Under the pieces are notes generated by a model that ran no database searches, was not told where the DNA came from, and worked only from the letters and a program-made list of their open reading frames with translations. Shown piece by piece: positions 31,501 to 41,292 of a stretch of DNA of 64,000 nucleotides. The stretch comes from Rebecca billardiae RCC1528. Taxonomy: Eukaryota > Haptophyta. The stretch is from assembly GCA_965240325.2 (NCBI GenBank), contig OZ251222.1, forward strand, positions 1,674,001 through 1,738,000, in the 5' to 3' direction. Each line of letters begins with the position of its first letter. Positions within the stretch are counted from its first letter, which is position 1. Both the position numbers and the translations under genes were made by a program.

Positions 31501-32706
31501 GCTGACTCGCGTCGCGCGCGCGCGCGCGCGCGCGCGCGCGCGCTGCGTCCCGCGCGCGCGCGCATGCACGAGCACGAGCAAGCGGCGTAGGTACGGACGG
31601 CACCGAGGGTTGGCTCGCGCGAGCCAGCCTAGTCGGCCGCACAGGGACTCGAGCTGAGCCACTGACGCCGCCGTCCGCCGCCGCAAAATACTGTCGATTT
31701 CGATTTTTACGTTGGTAAGCCGCTCCCTGGTGACTGTCAGCTCGCACTTCACCGAGTCGAGGACGACTCCTAAAAACTCACAGCGACGGGTCGGCGGCAC
31801 TGTCTTGTCCTCCCTCACGACCAGGCCGAGTTTGGCCAGGAGCGCGTGAAAAGCCTCCAGTGCCGCCTCACACGAGGCTTTGTCTCTGCAGATCAGTAGA
31901 AAATCGTCGAGGTAGTTGACTAGTGCCACTACCCCGTCGGGAGCGATTGCCATGAAGGCCCGGCGAACTGCATCTCCGACCAGTGAAAATACATACGGCG
32001 CACTCTTTGCCCCGAAAGGCATGCGAGTCATGTGGCAGAACCCATCCTGCCAGGCAAAGCCCAAGTGTCGCCAGTCGTCTGGACGGAGATGAATGTGTGG
32101 GAACGCACTTTTAATGTCCACCTTCGCCATCCAATAACCTGGCTGCAGAGCCTTACACGCGTGATTCACTTCGCGGTAGCGAAACGGAATATCGGGTATA
32201 GTTTCGTTCAACCCGGAGCGCCGACAGTCAAATATCATGCGGATTTCATCGTACGAGCCGTGTTTCGGGACCACCCCGAGAGGTGTGACACAGAGCCGGT
32301 CGTGCCTGACTGAGCCGTCGGGGAGGGGCGTAAAAACAGAGCGATCTGGTTCAGCTTGCACCGCCCATCCGTTTTTGAGCCAGTCCTCGACCTGGTCTGC
32401 TGCCTTGTCTCGATGTTTGTGCACTGAATCATAATTGTACTGATCACAATGGGCGAGGCTGCTCTGCGCTAACGAGTGTGTTGGATCGTCGCCTCCCGCC
32501 GACGCCAGTCCCGGGAAGCAGCTAAAACCGCTGTACACACATGCCACCACGTATCTTGTAACATGTGCTGCCTCGTCGGTGCTGTCGCCTGGCGGGAGGG
32601 GCTGCCGCCAACTCGCCCGTGCGTCGAAGAGCGGGCAGCCTCGGTAGATTTTATCGTAAAATTGACTGTGCTGGCACGCACAGTCGTAACATGCTAGACT
32701 ACACAC
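31483..32706 (-). CDS. Retrotransposon reverse transcriptase (5' part of pol)
   Basis: ~400-aa open frame. Reverse transcriptase motifs are RMIFDCRRSGLNETI, YWMAKVDIKSAFPHI (first catalytic Asp), RMPFGAKSAPYVFS, VNYLDDFLLI (YLDD box) and CEFLGVVLDS; a thumb-like segment is RLGWLARANPRCRPYL. This order and sequence type matches DIRS-related elements. The frame lacks an ATG before the catalytic core, so expression may need frameshifting from the Gag-like ORF ending at 32838. The N-terminal region is Cys-rich (CSLACYDCACQ). It ends in a simple Arg-Ala repeat encoded by the (CG)n tract. Confidence 0.87.
   Translation of the reverse strand: MCSLACYDCACQHSQFYDKIYRGCPLFDARASWRQPLPPGDSTDEAAHVTRYVVACVYSGFSCFPGLASAGGDDPTHSLAQSSLAHCDQYNYDSVHKHRDKAADQVEDWLKNGWAVQAEPDRSVFTPLPDGSVRHDRLCVTPLGVVPKHGSYDEIRMIFDCRRSGLNETIPDIPFRYREVNHACKALQPGYWMAKVDIKSAFPHIHLRPDDWRHLGFAWQDGFCHMTRMPFGAKSAPYVFSLVGDAVRRAFMAIAPDGVVALVNYLDDFLLICRDKASCEAALEAFHALLAKLGLVVREDKTVPPTRRCEFLGVVLDSVKCELTVTRERLTNVKIEIDSILRRRTAASVAQLESLCGRLGWLARANPRCRPYLRRLLVLVHARARGTQRARARARARATRVSRRRRK
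31509..31563. repeat. (CG)n tract at the reverse transcriptase / RNase H junction
   Basis: About 35 bp of uninterrupted CG followed by a second shorter run. The frames of the two pol halves cross here, so a length change in this tract would join or separate them. Confidence 0.85.
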
Positions 32707-32837
32707 CGGACATTGTGGAATTGGCTCAGGGGGGTTGAGCAGGGGGTCGTCGGATATTGCTGAGGGGATGTTGCAACTATCTTGCCGGGCGGGATTACTT
32801 GCTGGTGAGGTTACGGTCGCCTGATCGGGCTAGTGGA

Positions 32838-34394
32838 CTAGCCGTCCGTTTTGGCTCTCCCCTTCGGATCCCTGCCCGGCTTGTCGCTGCCGCACCTCGG
32901 ACAATATTTGACATCCCTGCTGAATTTCCCCTGACAACGTGTGCATTTGTGTGCGAATTTGCATTTACTGTATGAGCAGCCTCCCGGTTTGTTGAATAGG
33001 CGGCAGATCGGCCCGCCGTCTCCACCGCCCCCTGACTCGTGCGGGCCGCGGAAATTATGCTTCGTGATGGCCGTAGTCATTGCCTCAGAGTTGAAAGCAT
33101 ACTGCAGTTCGCCCATTAAGCCGGTCTCCCCCGCGTGCATCCGCACTAATTCGTCGTACGCCACGGCTGTTTGTGGGTTGTGATTCCGAGACATAGACGC
33201 CACTCGCTCAAGGTGCTCGAGGGCTGCCTTGAGGATGGAGCCCATGTCCGCCTGGTGTTGGTTGCGAAGAAACCGAGAGTATGCTATGACAAAATCTTCG
33301 AGTGTGCGAATGCGCCGTGCCGCTCGCACGCTAAACTTCGTTTGCACTGATCCATCAGCCCCGTGTGTGATTTGTGCATCGTCCAGCATGTTTGCTGTCT
33401 GGGGCAGATAAGCCTGCAGGGCCACAATCGGGGCGATCGCTTGCCCTGTCAGTGCTTGCTGCAGCGAATTTTGGATGGCTAAATTCGACAATGGCCCCGG
33501 GCCAGCCAAGGGTCCTCCCATGCCCCCTAGCTGTGGTGGTATCGACTGTAGTAGCCCGGCTCCCCGGAGGCTATCCTCGCCCGCCCGAGAGCCAGATTGT
33601 GACTCGCCCTCGCTGCCGGCTAGTGTCCCTCTGCGACTCTTGCCGCCTCGATGCTTGGGCCTGCGCCGTCTCCTTTTCGTGACCGGAGTGACTTCGGTTT
33701 CCCGATCAGAAAGGAACTCGTCGTCTTCATACTCTCCCCTCGGAATGTCATCGTCCGTATCTTCGCCTAATTCGGAATCACTGCCTGAGTCATCACCATC
33801 TTGGTCGGGCTCTGGCGTGGCTGCCCTCTGTCGTTTATTCGACGGGGGCCCTTGCCTGAGTTGTCGACCTTCATCTGCCTGGCCTTTCCGTTTCTTGTCA
33901 GCACCGGCTGCACGGTTTGCAACCGGCGGGGTTGACTGTGCTGCCTTTGCACGACGGGCGTTGTTTTCCTGCGCGCGAGAACCACCCCGAGTCTCGGCCC
34001 TGGTGGCGCGCGGGCGGGCGGCAGCTCCTGCTCGCCCCGCCTGTGATCCTTTCCGCCCTCTCCTTGCGTTGGGATCTACTTCATAGTCAACGTCGTTCCT
34101 CGTTTGGGGGACGATATCCTCCACCTGGAGAGGTGGTTCAATCGTTCTGATCGCCCGACCCTCCTGGAAAGTAGTCACTTCCTGGTCATCGTCATCCTGA
34201 TCATCCACCTCCGAATCGTTTTCCCCCCGGTGATCCGAATCGTTCTCCTCACGGATCGGTACCTTCTTCCTTGTTGATGGCCCGCGGCGCGCCGCCTGTT
34301 TAGGCGCGGCCCGGCCCCCTTGGTTACGCGTAAAAGAGCTTTGATTCCTACTAGTACTGTGCGGGGGGGAGCGACCCTGCTCTTCAGCCGGCAT
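32838..34394 (-). CDS. Retrotransposon Gag-like protein with CCCH and zinc-ribbon fingers
   Basis: 518 aa if the ATG at 34394 (MPAEEQGRSPPHS) is used. The N-terminal half is highly charged: acidic runs (DDQDDDDQEV), then basic nuclear-signal-like clusters (KRRRRRPKHRGGKSRRG). The central helical part (SVRAARRIRTLEDFVIAYS, AALEHLERVASMS) looks like a capsid-type domain. The C-terminus has a CCCH finger (CRLFNKPGGCSYSKCKFAH) then a CxxC...CxxC ribbon (CTRCQ, CPRCG). A nucleic-acid-binding coat role is inferred. The start codon and first ~20 residues lie inside repeat B2, so the same codons are also present in copy B1. The open frame extends further upstream to 34757. Confidence 0.75.
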   Translation of the reverse strand: MPAEEQGRSPPHSTSRNQSSFTRNQGGRAAPKQAARRGPSTRKKVPIREENDSDHRGENDSEVDDQDDDDQEVTTFQEGRAIRTIEPPLQVEDIVPQTRNDVDYEVDPNARRGRKGSQAGRAGAAARPRATRAETRGGSRAQENNARRAKAAQSTPPVANRAAGADKKRKGQADEGRQLRQGPPSNKRQRAATPEPDQDGDDSGSDSELGEDTDDDIPRGEYEDDEFLSDRETEVTPVTKRRRRRPKHRGGKSRRGTLAGSEGESQSGSRAGEDSLRGAGLLQSIPPQLGGMGGPLAGPGPLSNLAIQNSLQQALTGQAIAPIVALQAYLPQTANMLDDAQITHGADGSVQTKFSVRAARRIRTLEDFVIAYSRFLRNQHQADMGSILKAALEHLERVASMSRNHNPQTAVAYDELVRMHAGETGLMGELQYAFNSEAMTTAITKHNFRGPHESGGGGDGGPICRLFNKPGGCSYSKCKFAHKCTRCQGKFSRDVKYCPRCGSDKPGRDPKGRAKTDG

Positions 34395-35147
34395 GCCGCC
34401 TTCAAGCCTCCCTCCCCAAGATAGGTGCCAGCCCCCTCCTTCGAAGCGCGACGCAAACACGTGCGCTTGGGTGGGCACGCGCACAGATGCGCCGGCGCAA
34501 GGCGCAACCCCGCGCCCGTCCACTCTCCGCGCCAGGGGCGCGGCGCAGGAGGTGCGCCCGGCCGCAAGACTTCGCCGCAGGACGAAATGGCTGCCACTCG
34601 GTGCGGCGACCGTCGAAAGGTTGCCTCTGCCCGCTGCTCGGGGGCCGCACCCGGCCACGGTCCTCGTGCGGCGTGTGATCCTCGTGTGTCGCACGAGCCT
34701 CTGCCTTCGTGGGCTCCGCGTTTGGTCCCGGCTCCGCCTGTCCTCTCCCTTCTGCACTGGCGCGCGCGCGCGCGCGCGGCGGCGATGACTGATCGTACTT
34801 CACACTCTTCCTGTCGCGCGACAGTGTACCTCTGCATCATACGTATTGCCCGTACGGCTGCATCCAAGTACGTTTGTACGTCCTGGATGTTCCATTTGCC
34901 AGCTACCTCTCTCCGAGGCCTCACGCGTTCGGCTGCCTACTGGGCCCTTGGCTGCCAGCTACGATCCGAATGGTGTCTCTCCTTGCGCGCGCGCGCGACG
35001 CGCGCGGCGCCGCCAACTCTGGTGAGAGCCTCCGCCTGGATCCTGCCTTACTGCCGGCCTCTACCGGCCGTCAATGGCCATGTTGCCAAGGGCCGCCGAC
35101 GGTTGGCCCGACTAAAGTTCTCGTTAGACACTGTGGTCTAAGAGGGG
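34332..35147 (-). repeat. Split direct repeat copy B2 (terminal)
   Basis: 816 bp, the 5' end of the element in coding sense, paired with B1. It probably carries the promoter and the Gag start codon. It includes CG-rich runs near 34760 and 34987. Confidence 0.9.
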
Positions 35148-35438
35148 ATATATCTGGGCCAATTTCGCTCTGGCTGATGAGTGATGGCGGGGCGCCTCGA
35201 GCTGCTCGCGACGAAGCCGCCGAGCTGGGCAGGGGGACTCTGCAGCCTGCATCTGACTGACCACGACTGACGTCTTAGTCGGACGGTGGGACCGTGTCCG
35301 TGAACCGGGGCACGGCCGCCACTGCGTGACGATCGTCATGAGACCGGGCCGAGTCGCGGGGAGTCAAGCTGCTAGCTATGGGCACAGAGCAGCTCAACGA
35401 ACAGACGGTCCACGCGCGTACGCGGCATCCATAGGCTC

Positions 35439-38400
35439 TCAGCCCGGGATGACAGACGGCGTGGTGTTGGCGTGCACCAGCTGCATGCCAGGCGGCGCCC
35501 CCGGCACCATCAGGCCGTTGTGGTGGTGAGTGGCGCCCGGCGGCGCCCACGCGGCCCACGACGGCTGATGGTCGCGGTGGTGATGCAGCGACGCCACCGG
35601 CCGCGCGTTCGGCGGCGCCGCGCGCAGCGGCACGCGCAGCGCCTGCTGCTGCGCGGCCGACGGCCAGGAGGCGCGCGTGAAGCCATCGCCCGAGTGAAGC
35701 AGTGCGCCGAGCGCAGCGCGCGAGTCGTCGCTCGACTCCCGCGCGCCGCCCCACATGCGCGCGGAGGAGGGCGCGGCGCGCGCGTGGAACTCGGCGAGCG
35801 TCGCCGGCCAGCTCGAGTCGTCCAGCTCGCCGCCGCCGCCGCCAAGCCTCAGCAGCCTGTGCTGCTGCTCGACGGCCGCAGCCGCGGCCGCGCGCGGCTC
35901 GGCGCCGAGCGCGCCGCACACGGGGGCTGCGATGAGTTCCGCCTGCGCGCGCGCCGCCTCCTCGTAGATGCGCCTGGCCTCGCCCTCGCGCGCGTCGAGC
36001 TCGCGCGCGGCGGCGGCGGCGTGCGCGCGCTCGCCGCCCGGCACGCCGCCCGCGCCTTCGGCGGCGGAGCGCGCCAGCCCCAGCCGCACCAGCCGCGCAT
36101 AGTCCGCCTCCACATAGCCGGCCACCCGCACGACTGTGAGCCCCGCGCCGAGCGACACGCGTTCGTACGCAGGCGGCGCGGCGGGCGGCGCGCCCGCGGC
36201 GCCGTTGGCGTGCGGCGGGGCGCTGTCGTACGTCTTGGCGTGCGCGAGCGCGGGCGGCGTGGCGGAGGGCAGGTGCCCCGTGCTGTGCGAGCTGGGCACC
36301 ACGCCGGCCGCGACGAGCAGCGTCGTGCCGCCGCGGCTGGGTCCATCCAAGCCTGAGCCCGCGCCCGGCGCGCTGGGCGAGGGGCGGCGCGAGCCGAGCG
36401 TCCAGGACGGGCGGCGTGAGCCGGGGCCGTCGGCGTGCACGCGCATCGGCGTGCGCAGCGCGTGCTGCTCCGCGTCGTCCTCGTCGTCCACGCCGTCCGC
36501 GCTGATCGACGGCACGGGCGCGCCGCCCATCCACGAGGACGGCCTGCGGCTGAGCGTGAAGGGCGGCGGCCGACCGTCGGCGTGATCGGCCGCGGCGGCG
36601 CTCGCGCTCTCCTCCGGGGTGGAGAGGGAGGCGCTCGCGTCGCGCGCGAAGCACGGGCGCGCGAGCAGCTCGTCGAACGACGTGAACAGCCACGGCTCGT
36701 ACAGCTCGCCAAACTCAACGTCGCGCTCGGCGCGCCAGCGCGCGAGCGCGCCCGCGGCGCCGCCCTCGGCGCCGCCCTCCGCGCCGCCCTCGGCGCCGCC
36801 CTCGGCGCCGCCAGGCTCGCCGCGCGCGCCGCTCCCGTCGGCGTCGGCCGCCGCCGCGGCCGCCGGGGCGGCATGCGCCGGCGCCGCGCCGGCCGCGCCC
36901 TCCGCGCTCGCCGCCGCCGAGCGGCTCGCCTGCAGCGCGCCCGTGTGCAGGTAGTGGTCGGTGCTGAGCTCCCAGAGCTGGGGCTGCCCCGCGCGCGCCG
37001 GCGGTCGGAACTTTCCGAGAAACAGGTTCAGGATGTCCTGCTTCTCGACGTCGGTGAAGGTGTTGGAGTAGAAGCGCGAGACGGAGTGGACGAGGTCCTT
37101 CGCGGCGTTCGACGAGATCGCGTGCACCGTGTGCGAGCCGCCGTACTGCAGCGCGATCTGCGTTCCCATCTCCTCGAACATGGTGCACATCGCGTCCTGC
37201 GCGGCCGCGGCGAGCGGTGAGGCGGCCGCCGCCATCGCGGCCGAGTGCAGGCCGCCGAGCGGGAGCTCGGCCTGCGCGATCGGGGTGGCGGCGCCGTCGG
37301 CCACCGCGCCGCCGACGATGCCGCCGCCGCCGCCGTCGCCGCTCGCCGTCATCGTCGACGCCCGCCGGCTGGCCCGGCGCGCCGCGCTGCGACCGCCGTG
37401 CTGAGATTCGGCGCGAGCCGGCAGACGCGTCGCGGGCGGCGGCGGCGTGAGTGCGAGCGCCGTGAGCTGGTGCGTGAGGAGCACCAGCCCGAGCGAGTAC
37501 TGCGCCACGTTGGTCCTATCGAGGCAGTCAATGCAGTTGGTGCGCACCACGCCGGACTGCGTGCGCGCCGCCGGCGTGCGCGCGCGCGCAGCCGGGGCGC
37601 GCGCCGGAGCGCGCGAGCCGCCGTCCGCGCCGGCGTCCGCGTCCGCGCCGCGCGGCTCGTCGGCTGCGCTGGGGCGAGCGTCGACGCCTTCGCCCGCGAC
37701 GAAGAGCCCGGTCGTCTCCGCCATCGGCTCGGTGTACCGCGCGAGCACCTCCAGGATGTCCGCGCCCTTGCGGGTGGTCTCACGCTTGTAGTCAAGTGCA
37801 ACATACTGCAGGGAAGCGCGCGCGGGCTCGCGCCGCGCGCGCGCCTGCAGGTGCGCCACGGCCTCCTCGAAGCAGAGGCCGAGGTACGTCTCGCGCGGGC
37901 GGCGCTCGAACTGCTTGATCAGCGAGAAGAGCACGACGGGCGAGCCGTACTCCCCGCCCAGCCGCTCAAAGTGCTTCCACGTCAGGTCGAACATCGGGTC
38001 ATACCGCAGCAGATGGATGTCGTGTCGCGGGGTCATGCCCGGGGCCTCGCCGTGCCACCACAGGATCGGGATCGAGCCGCGGAGCTGCACGGCGGAGGAG
38101 GCGCGGCGCATCGAGAGGCCGCCGGCGCTCTCGTCCCACACGATCTGCTCCGTCTCCACCTCGTTCGCCGCGTGCCCGCCCGAGCTGATGCCGCGCTTGA
38201 GCAGGCGCACACCCGCGTAGTGCCGCGAGCGGCGCGCGATCAGCGTGAGCCGCACGAGCCGTCCAAACGGCCGCAGCACCGTCTGCGCAAAGAAGCCGTG
38301 CACGATGGGCGTGAGCCACGCGCGCGCGTCGCGCGGGCTGAGCGCGCGCGCGCAGGTGTCCATCAAGAACTGGTTCCACACGTACCGCTCCTTGGGCGGC

Positions 38401-39632
38401 GGCTCGGCCTCGTCCGCACCGGCGGCGGCGCTCGCGGCGGTGCCACCCGCCGGCGCGCCGCGCGCGGCCGAGGAGGGAGCGGTGGCCGACGCTGAGGGCG
38501 CCGCGCCGCGCTCGCGCCGCGCGCGGCGGAGCTTCGCGTGCTCCTGGAGCGTGCGCGTCAGGTCGTACCCGTGCGAGTAGTAGCAGTCCTTCGTCAGGTC
38601 CATCGAGACGAACATGCTTCGATATCGTTTCTCTAGCAGCACCCGGTGCACCGCAGAGCCGCGCCAAGACGCGTGTAGCTCGCTGATCAGCCTGCCGAGC
38701 TGGCGCGCGGGCGCGCGCGCGAGCGAGGGCCAGCTGCCGCTCGCCGCGCCGCCGGCACCGTCGTGCTCGCTCACGGTCGAGAGCCTGCTGCCGACCGTGT
38801 GCATACTCGCACTCGCGCGCGGCACTCCGGCCGGCGCTCGGGGCGCCGCGGACGCGGCAGCCGCCGCCGCGCATGCGCTCGCGCTCAGCGGTCGGCTGAG
38901 CCCTTCGCCGTCAGAGGCGGACGGCGCGGCGATGGCGGCGGGCGCGGCGACGGCGGGCGCGGGCCACGCGGCAGACGTGCCACCTGCCGCACGGTCGCTG
39001 CCATCGCTGGGCGCGAGCGCCGCGGGCGCGGCCAGCGCGTCACCACAGGCGTGGACGGCGGCGGCGCCGCCCCCGCTGCCAGCCAAGAGCGCGGCAGGCA
39101 GCGGTTGCTCGGCATCGGGCGACCGGACGGGCTGCGCAGGCACGTCGGAGGGCGTCGTCCCGCCGCCGCCGAGACCCGCGAGCCCGAACCCGCCCGCCGA
39201 CGGCGGCGCGACTGACACGAGCGCCGTCCCGTCGATGCGGAAGACCGAGTGCGCGCCGAGCAGCCCGACGTGCTCCTGCCGTGTGCCGAACAGCATGTAG
39301 TAGCCCTCGAGGAAGCGGATCATGCCGAAGAAGGCGTGCGCGCGGAGGACGAAGAGCAGGCCCGCCGGGTGCCCCTTCGCCTTCGTCGCCGCGTGGATGC
39401 GCTGCAGCAGCCGCCACTTCTCGCGCGCCGTGTACGCGCCCGCGTCCATCTCGATCGGGGGCACGTCCGCGCCGCGCCCGTCGGCTGGCGTGACCTCCCG
39501 CCGCACCTTGAGCAGCGCGAAGGTGTCCGACGGCGGCGATCTGCCGAAGACGTAGCACGCGTACGGCGTCTCGTACACCTCGATCTCCGAGTAGCCCCGC
39601 ATCGGCGGCATGGCCGCGCCAGCCATCCCCAT
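35439..39632 (-). CDS. FIG4: FIG4/SAC-domain phosphoinositide phosphatase
   Basis: 1397 aa, single exon, start MGMAGAAMPPMRGYSEIEVY. The N-terminal SAC sub-domain has YETPYACYVFGRS and a low-complexity insert from ~120 to ~300. It continues with MDLTKDCYYSHGYDLTRTLQ, RYVWNQFLMDTC, VETEQIVWDE, IPILWWHGEAPGM and VLFSLIKQFERRPRE. The catalytic CX5R loop is RTNCIDCLDRTNVAQY (residue ~695). The FIG4-type tail is ALQYGGSHTVHAIS and SRFYSNTFTDVEKQDILNLF. Family knowledge: FIG4 is the PI(3,5)P2 5-phosphatase that also scaffolds the PIKfyve/VAC14 complex on endolysosomes. The last ~450 residues are low-complexity Ala/Gly/Pro with an amphipathic helix region. The catalytic loop is intact. At 1397 aa it is longer than typical ~900-aa FIG4 because of the inserts. 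Confidence 0.85.
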   Translation of the reverse strand: MGMAGAAMPPMRGYSEIEVYETPYACYVFGRSPPSDTFALLKVRREVTPADGRGADVPPIEMDAGAYTAREKWRLLQRIHAATKAKGHPAGLLFVLRAHAFFGMIRFLEGYYMLFGTRQEHVGLLGAHSVFRIDGTALVSVAPPSAGGFGLAGLGGGGTTPSDVPAQPVRSPDAEQPLPAALLAGSGGGAAAVHACGDALAAPAALAPSDGSDRAAGGTSAAWPAPAVAAPAAIAAPSASDGEGLSRPLSASACAAAAAASAAPRAPAGVPRASASMHTVGSRLSTVSEHDGAGGAASGSWPSLARAPARQLGRLISELHASWRGSAVHRVLLEKRYRSMFVSMDLTKDCYYSHGYDLTRTLQEHAKLRRARRERGAAPSASATAPSSAARGAPAGGTAASAAAGADEAEPPPKERYVWNQFLMDTCARALSPRDARAWLTPIVHGFFAQTVLRPFGRLVRLTLIARRSRHYAGVRLLKRGISSGGHAANEVETEQIVWDESAGGLSMRRASSAVQLRGSIPILWWHGEAPGMTPRHDIHLLRYDPMFDLTWKHFERLGGEYGSPVVLFSLIKQFERRPRETYLGLCFEEAVAHLQARARREPARASLQYVALDYKRETTRKGADILEVLARYTEPMAETTGLFVAGEGVDARPSAADEPRGADADAGADGGSRAPARAPAARARTPAARTQSGVVRTNCIDCLDRTNVAQYSLGLVLLTHQLTALALTPPPPATRLPARAESQHGGRSAARRASRRASTMTASGDGGGGGIVGGAVADGAATPIAQAELPLGGLHSAAMAAAASPLAAAAQDAMCTMFEEMGTQIALQYGGSHTVHAISSNAAKDLVHSVSRFYSNTFTDVEKQDILNLFLGKFRPPARAGQPQLWELSTDHYLHTGALQASRSAAASAEGAAGAAPAHAAPAAAAAADADGSGARGEPGGAEGGAEGGAEGGAEGGAAGALARWRAERDVEFGELYEPWLFTSFDELLARPCFARDASASLSTPEESASAAAADHADGRPPPFTLSRRPSSWMGGAPVPSISADGVDDEDDAEQHALRTPMRVHADGPGSRRPSWTLGSRRPSPSAPGAGSGLDGPSRGGTTLLVAAGVVPSSHSTGHLPSATPPALAHAKTYDSAPPHANGAAGAPPAAPPAYERVSLGAGLTVVRVAGYVEADYARLVRLGLARSAAEGAGGVPGGERAHAAAAARELDAREGEARRIYEEAARAQAELIAAPVCGALGAEPRAAAAAAVEQQHRLLRLGGGGGELDDSSWPATLAEFHARAAPSSARMWGGARESSDDSRAALGALLHSGDGFTRASWPSAAQQQALRVPLRAAPPNARPVASLHHHRDHQPSWAAWAPPGATHHHNGLMVPGAPPGMQLVHANTTPSVIPG

Positions 39633-39664
39633 CAGAACGGAAAATAAATGACAAAAATGTACAC

Positions 39665-40580
39665 GTGATGGGCGACTATGAGGGGGGGGGACGACGGCGA
39701 GGAGCGCTGATCCTGGTGTTTGTCTCTGCTGCTCGATCTGCTGCTACAGCTTGCTGACGATTGCTGACTCTGACGCCTGCCCGTCGCATACCACGTCGTT
39801 AATATATTACGTCCTGCTGCTACAGCTTGCTGACTCTGACGCCTGCCCGTTGCATACCACGTCGTTAATATATTACGTCCGCCCGCGGGGGCGCTGCATA
39901 CGACGACTACTTCGAGACGACGGCTGACGACGCGTGGCACCGCGACCACCGCGGTGGCGCGTGCGCGTCGACGCCAGACGGTGCGTCGAGCTTCCGCTCG
40001 GCGATGGAGTGATGGGCGACTATGAGGGGGGGGGACGACGGCGAGGAGCGCTGATCCTGGTGTTTGTCTCTGCTGCTCGATCTGCTGCTACAGCTTGCTG
40101 ACTCTGACGCCTGCCCGTTGCATACCACGTCGTTAATATATTACGTCGCCGCCGCGTGCCCCAGGCCGAGGCAGTGCTCCATCCCGCCCCCGCTCCCGTA
40201 GGGGGGCAGGGCTGCGGGTGGCGCACTGCCTGACCTGGTCGGAAGGCGCGGACGCATTCTATATGTGTCTGCTGCACTCTGAGCCTGACGCTTGCCCGTT
40301 GCATACCACGTCGTTATATATTACGAGACGACGGCTGACGACGCGTGGCACCGCGACCACCGTGGTGGCGCGCGCGCGTCGACGCCAGACGGTGCGTCGA
40401 GCTTCCGCTCGGCGATGGAGTGATGGGCGGCTACGAGGGGGGGGGGGGACGACGACGAGGAGCGCTGATCCTGGTGTTTGTCTCTGCTGCTCGATCTGCT
40501 GCTACAGCTTGCTGACTCTGACGCCTGCCCGTAGTTCAAGTTGAAGTTGCTGAAGTTGCATACTCCACGTCGTTAATATT
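39665..40580. repeat. Complex interspersed tandem-repeat array
   Basis: Three unit types are shuffled. Unit 1 (~95 bp, contains a G9-G11 run and GAGCGCTGATCCTGGTG) occurs near 39667, 40010 and 40421. Unit 2 (~42 bp, CCTGCCCGTTGCATACCACG then TTAATATATTACG) occurs near 39775, 39838, 40105 and 40287, with a degenerate copy near 40522. Unit 3 (~105 bp, GCGTGGCACCGCGACCACCG) occurs near 39914 and 40327. The array starts about 33 bp upstream of the FIG4-like start codon, so it occupies that promoter region. Confidence 0.85.
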
Positions 40581-41292
40581 ATGACGCGGCCGGCCTGACA
40601 GGCAGACAGCGTCACTGCGACTGTGCCGACTGTCTGCGTCACAGACACAGCCGCACAGCGTCGTCAGGCTAACACGTGGAAACTTACCGAAGTCCTTGTC
40701 GACGATAGTCGATATACTGTACATCCAGGACATTCATCAAATTCGTGAATCGTGAGTGGCCTTCGACCCTCTGGGTGAATCACATGCGTCGAAGCTTGCT
40801 TGGTGCTAGCGGCAACGGTGTAGCATCACAGTGTCGCAGTCTCAAATGTTGGCACCTTACGCGCTGCGTCACCTGCGCACCATCACGCCGGGCGGCGTCG
40901 CTGCGACGGGCGGCTGCGTCACACCGTCACCGGGCCGGTGCGGCCGGCCTAGAGGCGACGGCAACAAGGAGGCTTTGCACGGTTCGGTTGCCCGCCGGGT
41001 CAGCAGGCCTCGTCGATATCAGGCATGCACTTCTCGCCAGCCGCCACAAGTGGTGGCCGGCCGGGTCAGGTCGAGCCCGAGGCTGCTGCTCCCGCCGCGC
41101 GCTCGGGGCGACCACCAGCGGACGCGCGCCTGCATACAGCACAGCTCTGCACACAGGTCATGCCGTGGCTGTCGGCGGCGAGCGAGCGTGGCGCGGCAGC
41201 GCATGCCCGCCAATGGATCGAACACGCCCCTCGTGCCGACCCGCCCTGGCCACTGACGACCTGGCCCTCGCGCAGCCGTCGCGCGGCGGCGC
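40581..41292. other. Intergenic, no recognisable gene
   Basis: No ORF here has protein-like composition on either strand. It contains the 3' flank of the granulin-like gene. Confidence 0.45.

Larger units (their letters stand above)
27188..35147 (-). mobile_element. Complete Ngaro/PAT-like tyrosine-recombinase (YR) retrotransposon, 7960 bp
   Basis: On the coding (minus) strand the order is: repeat B2 (35147-34332), Gag-like ORF, reverse transcriptase, RNase H, tyrosine recombinase, A2 (29264-28727) joined directly to B1 (28726-27898), a 172-bp spacer, then A1 (27725-27188). This is the split-direct-repeat layout (terminal copies of A and B plus a fused internal copy) of Ngaro and PAT elements within the DIRS-related order. 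The A copies are both 538 bp with one mismatch noticed near 27482; the B copies differ mainly by a 13-bp indel, so insertion is recent. No target-site duplication is visible, as expected for recombinase integration. No hydrolase/SGNH or methyltransferase ORF is seen. Confidence 0.9.

Noticed and set aside
39665-40580. CRISPR array
   Set aside because: Repeat units differ in length and are interleaved, spacers are not unique, and the genome is eukaryotic.
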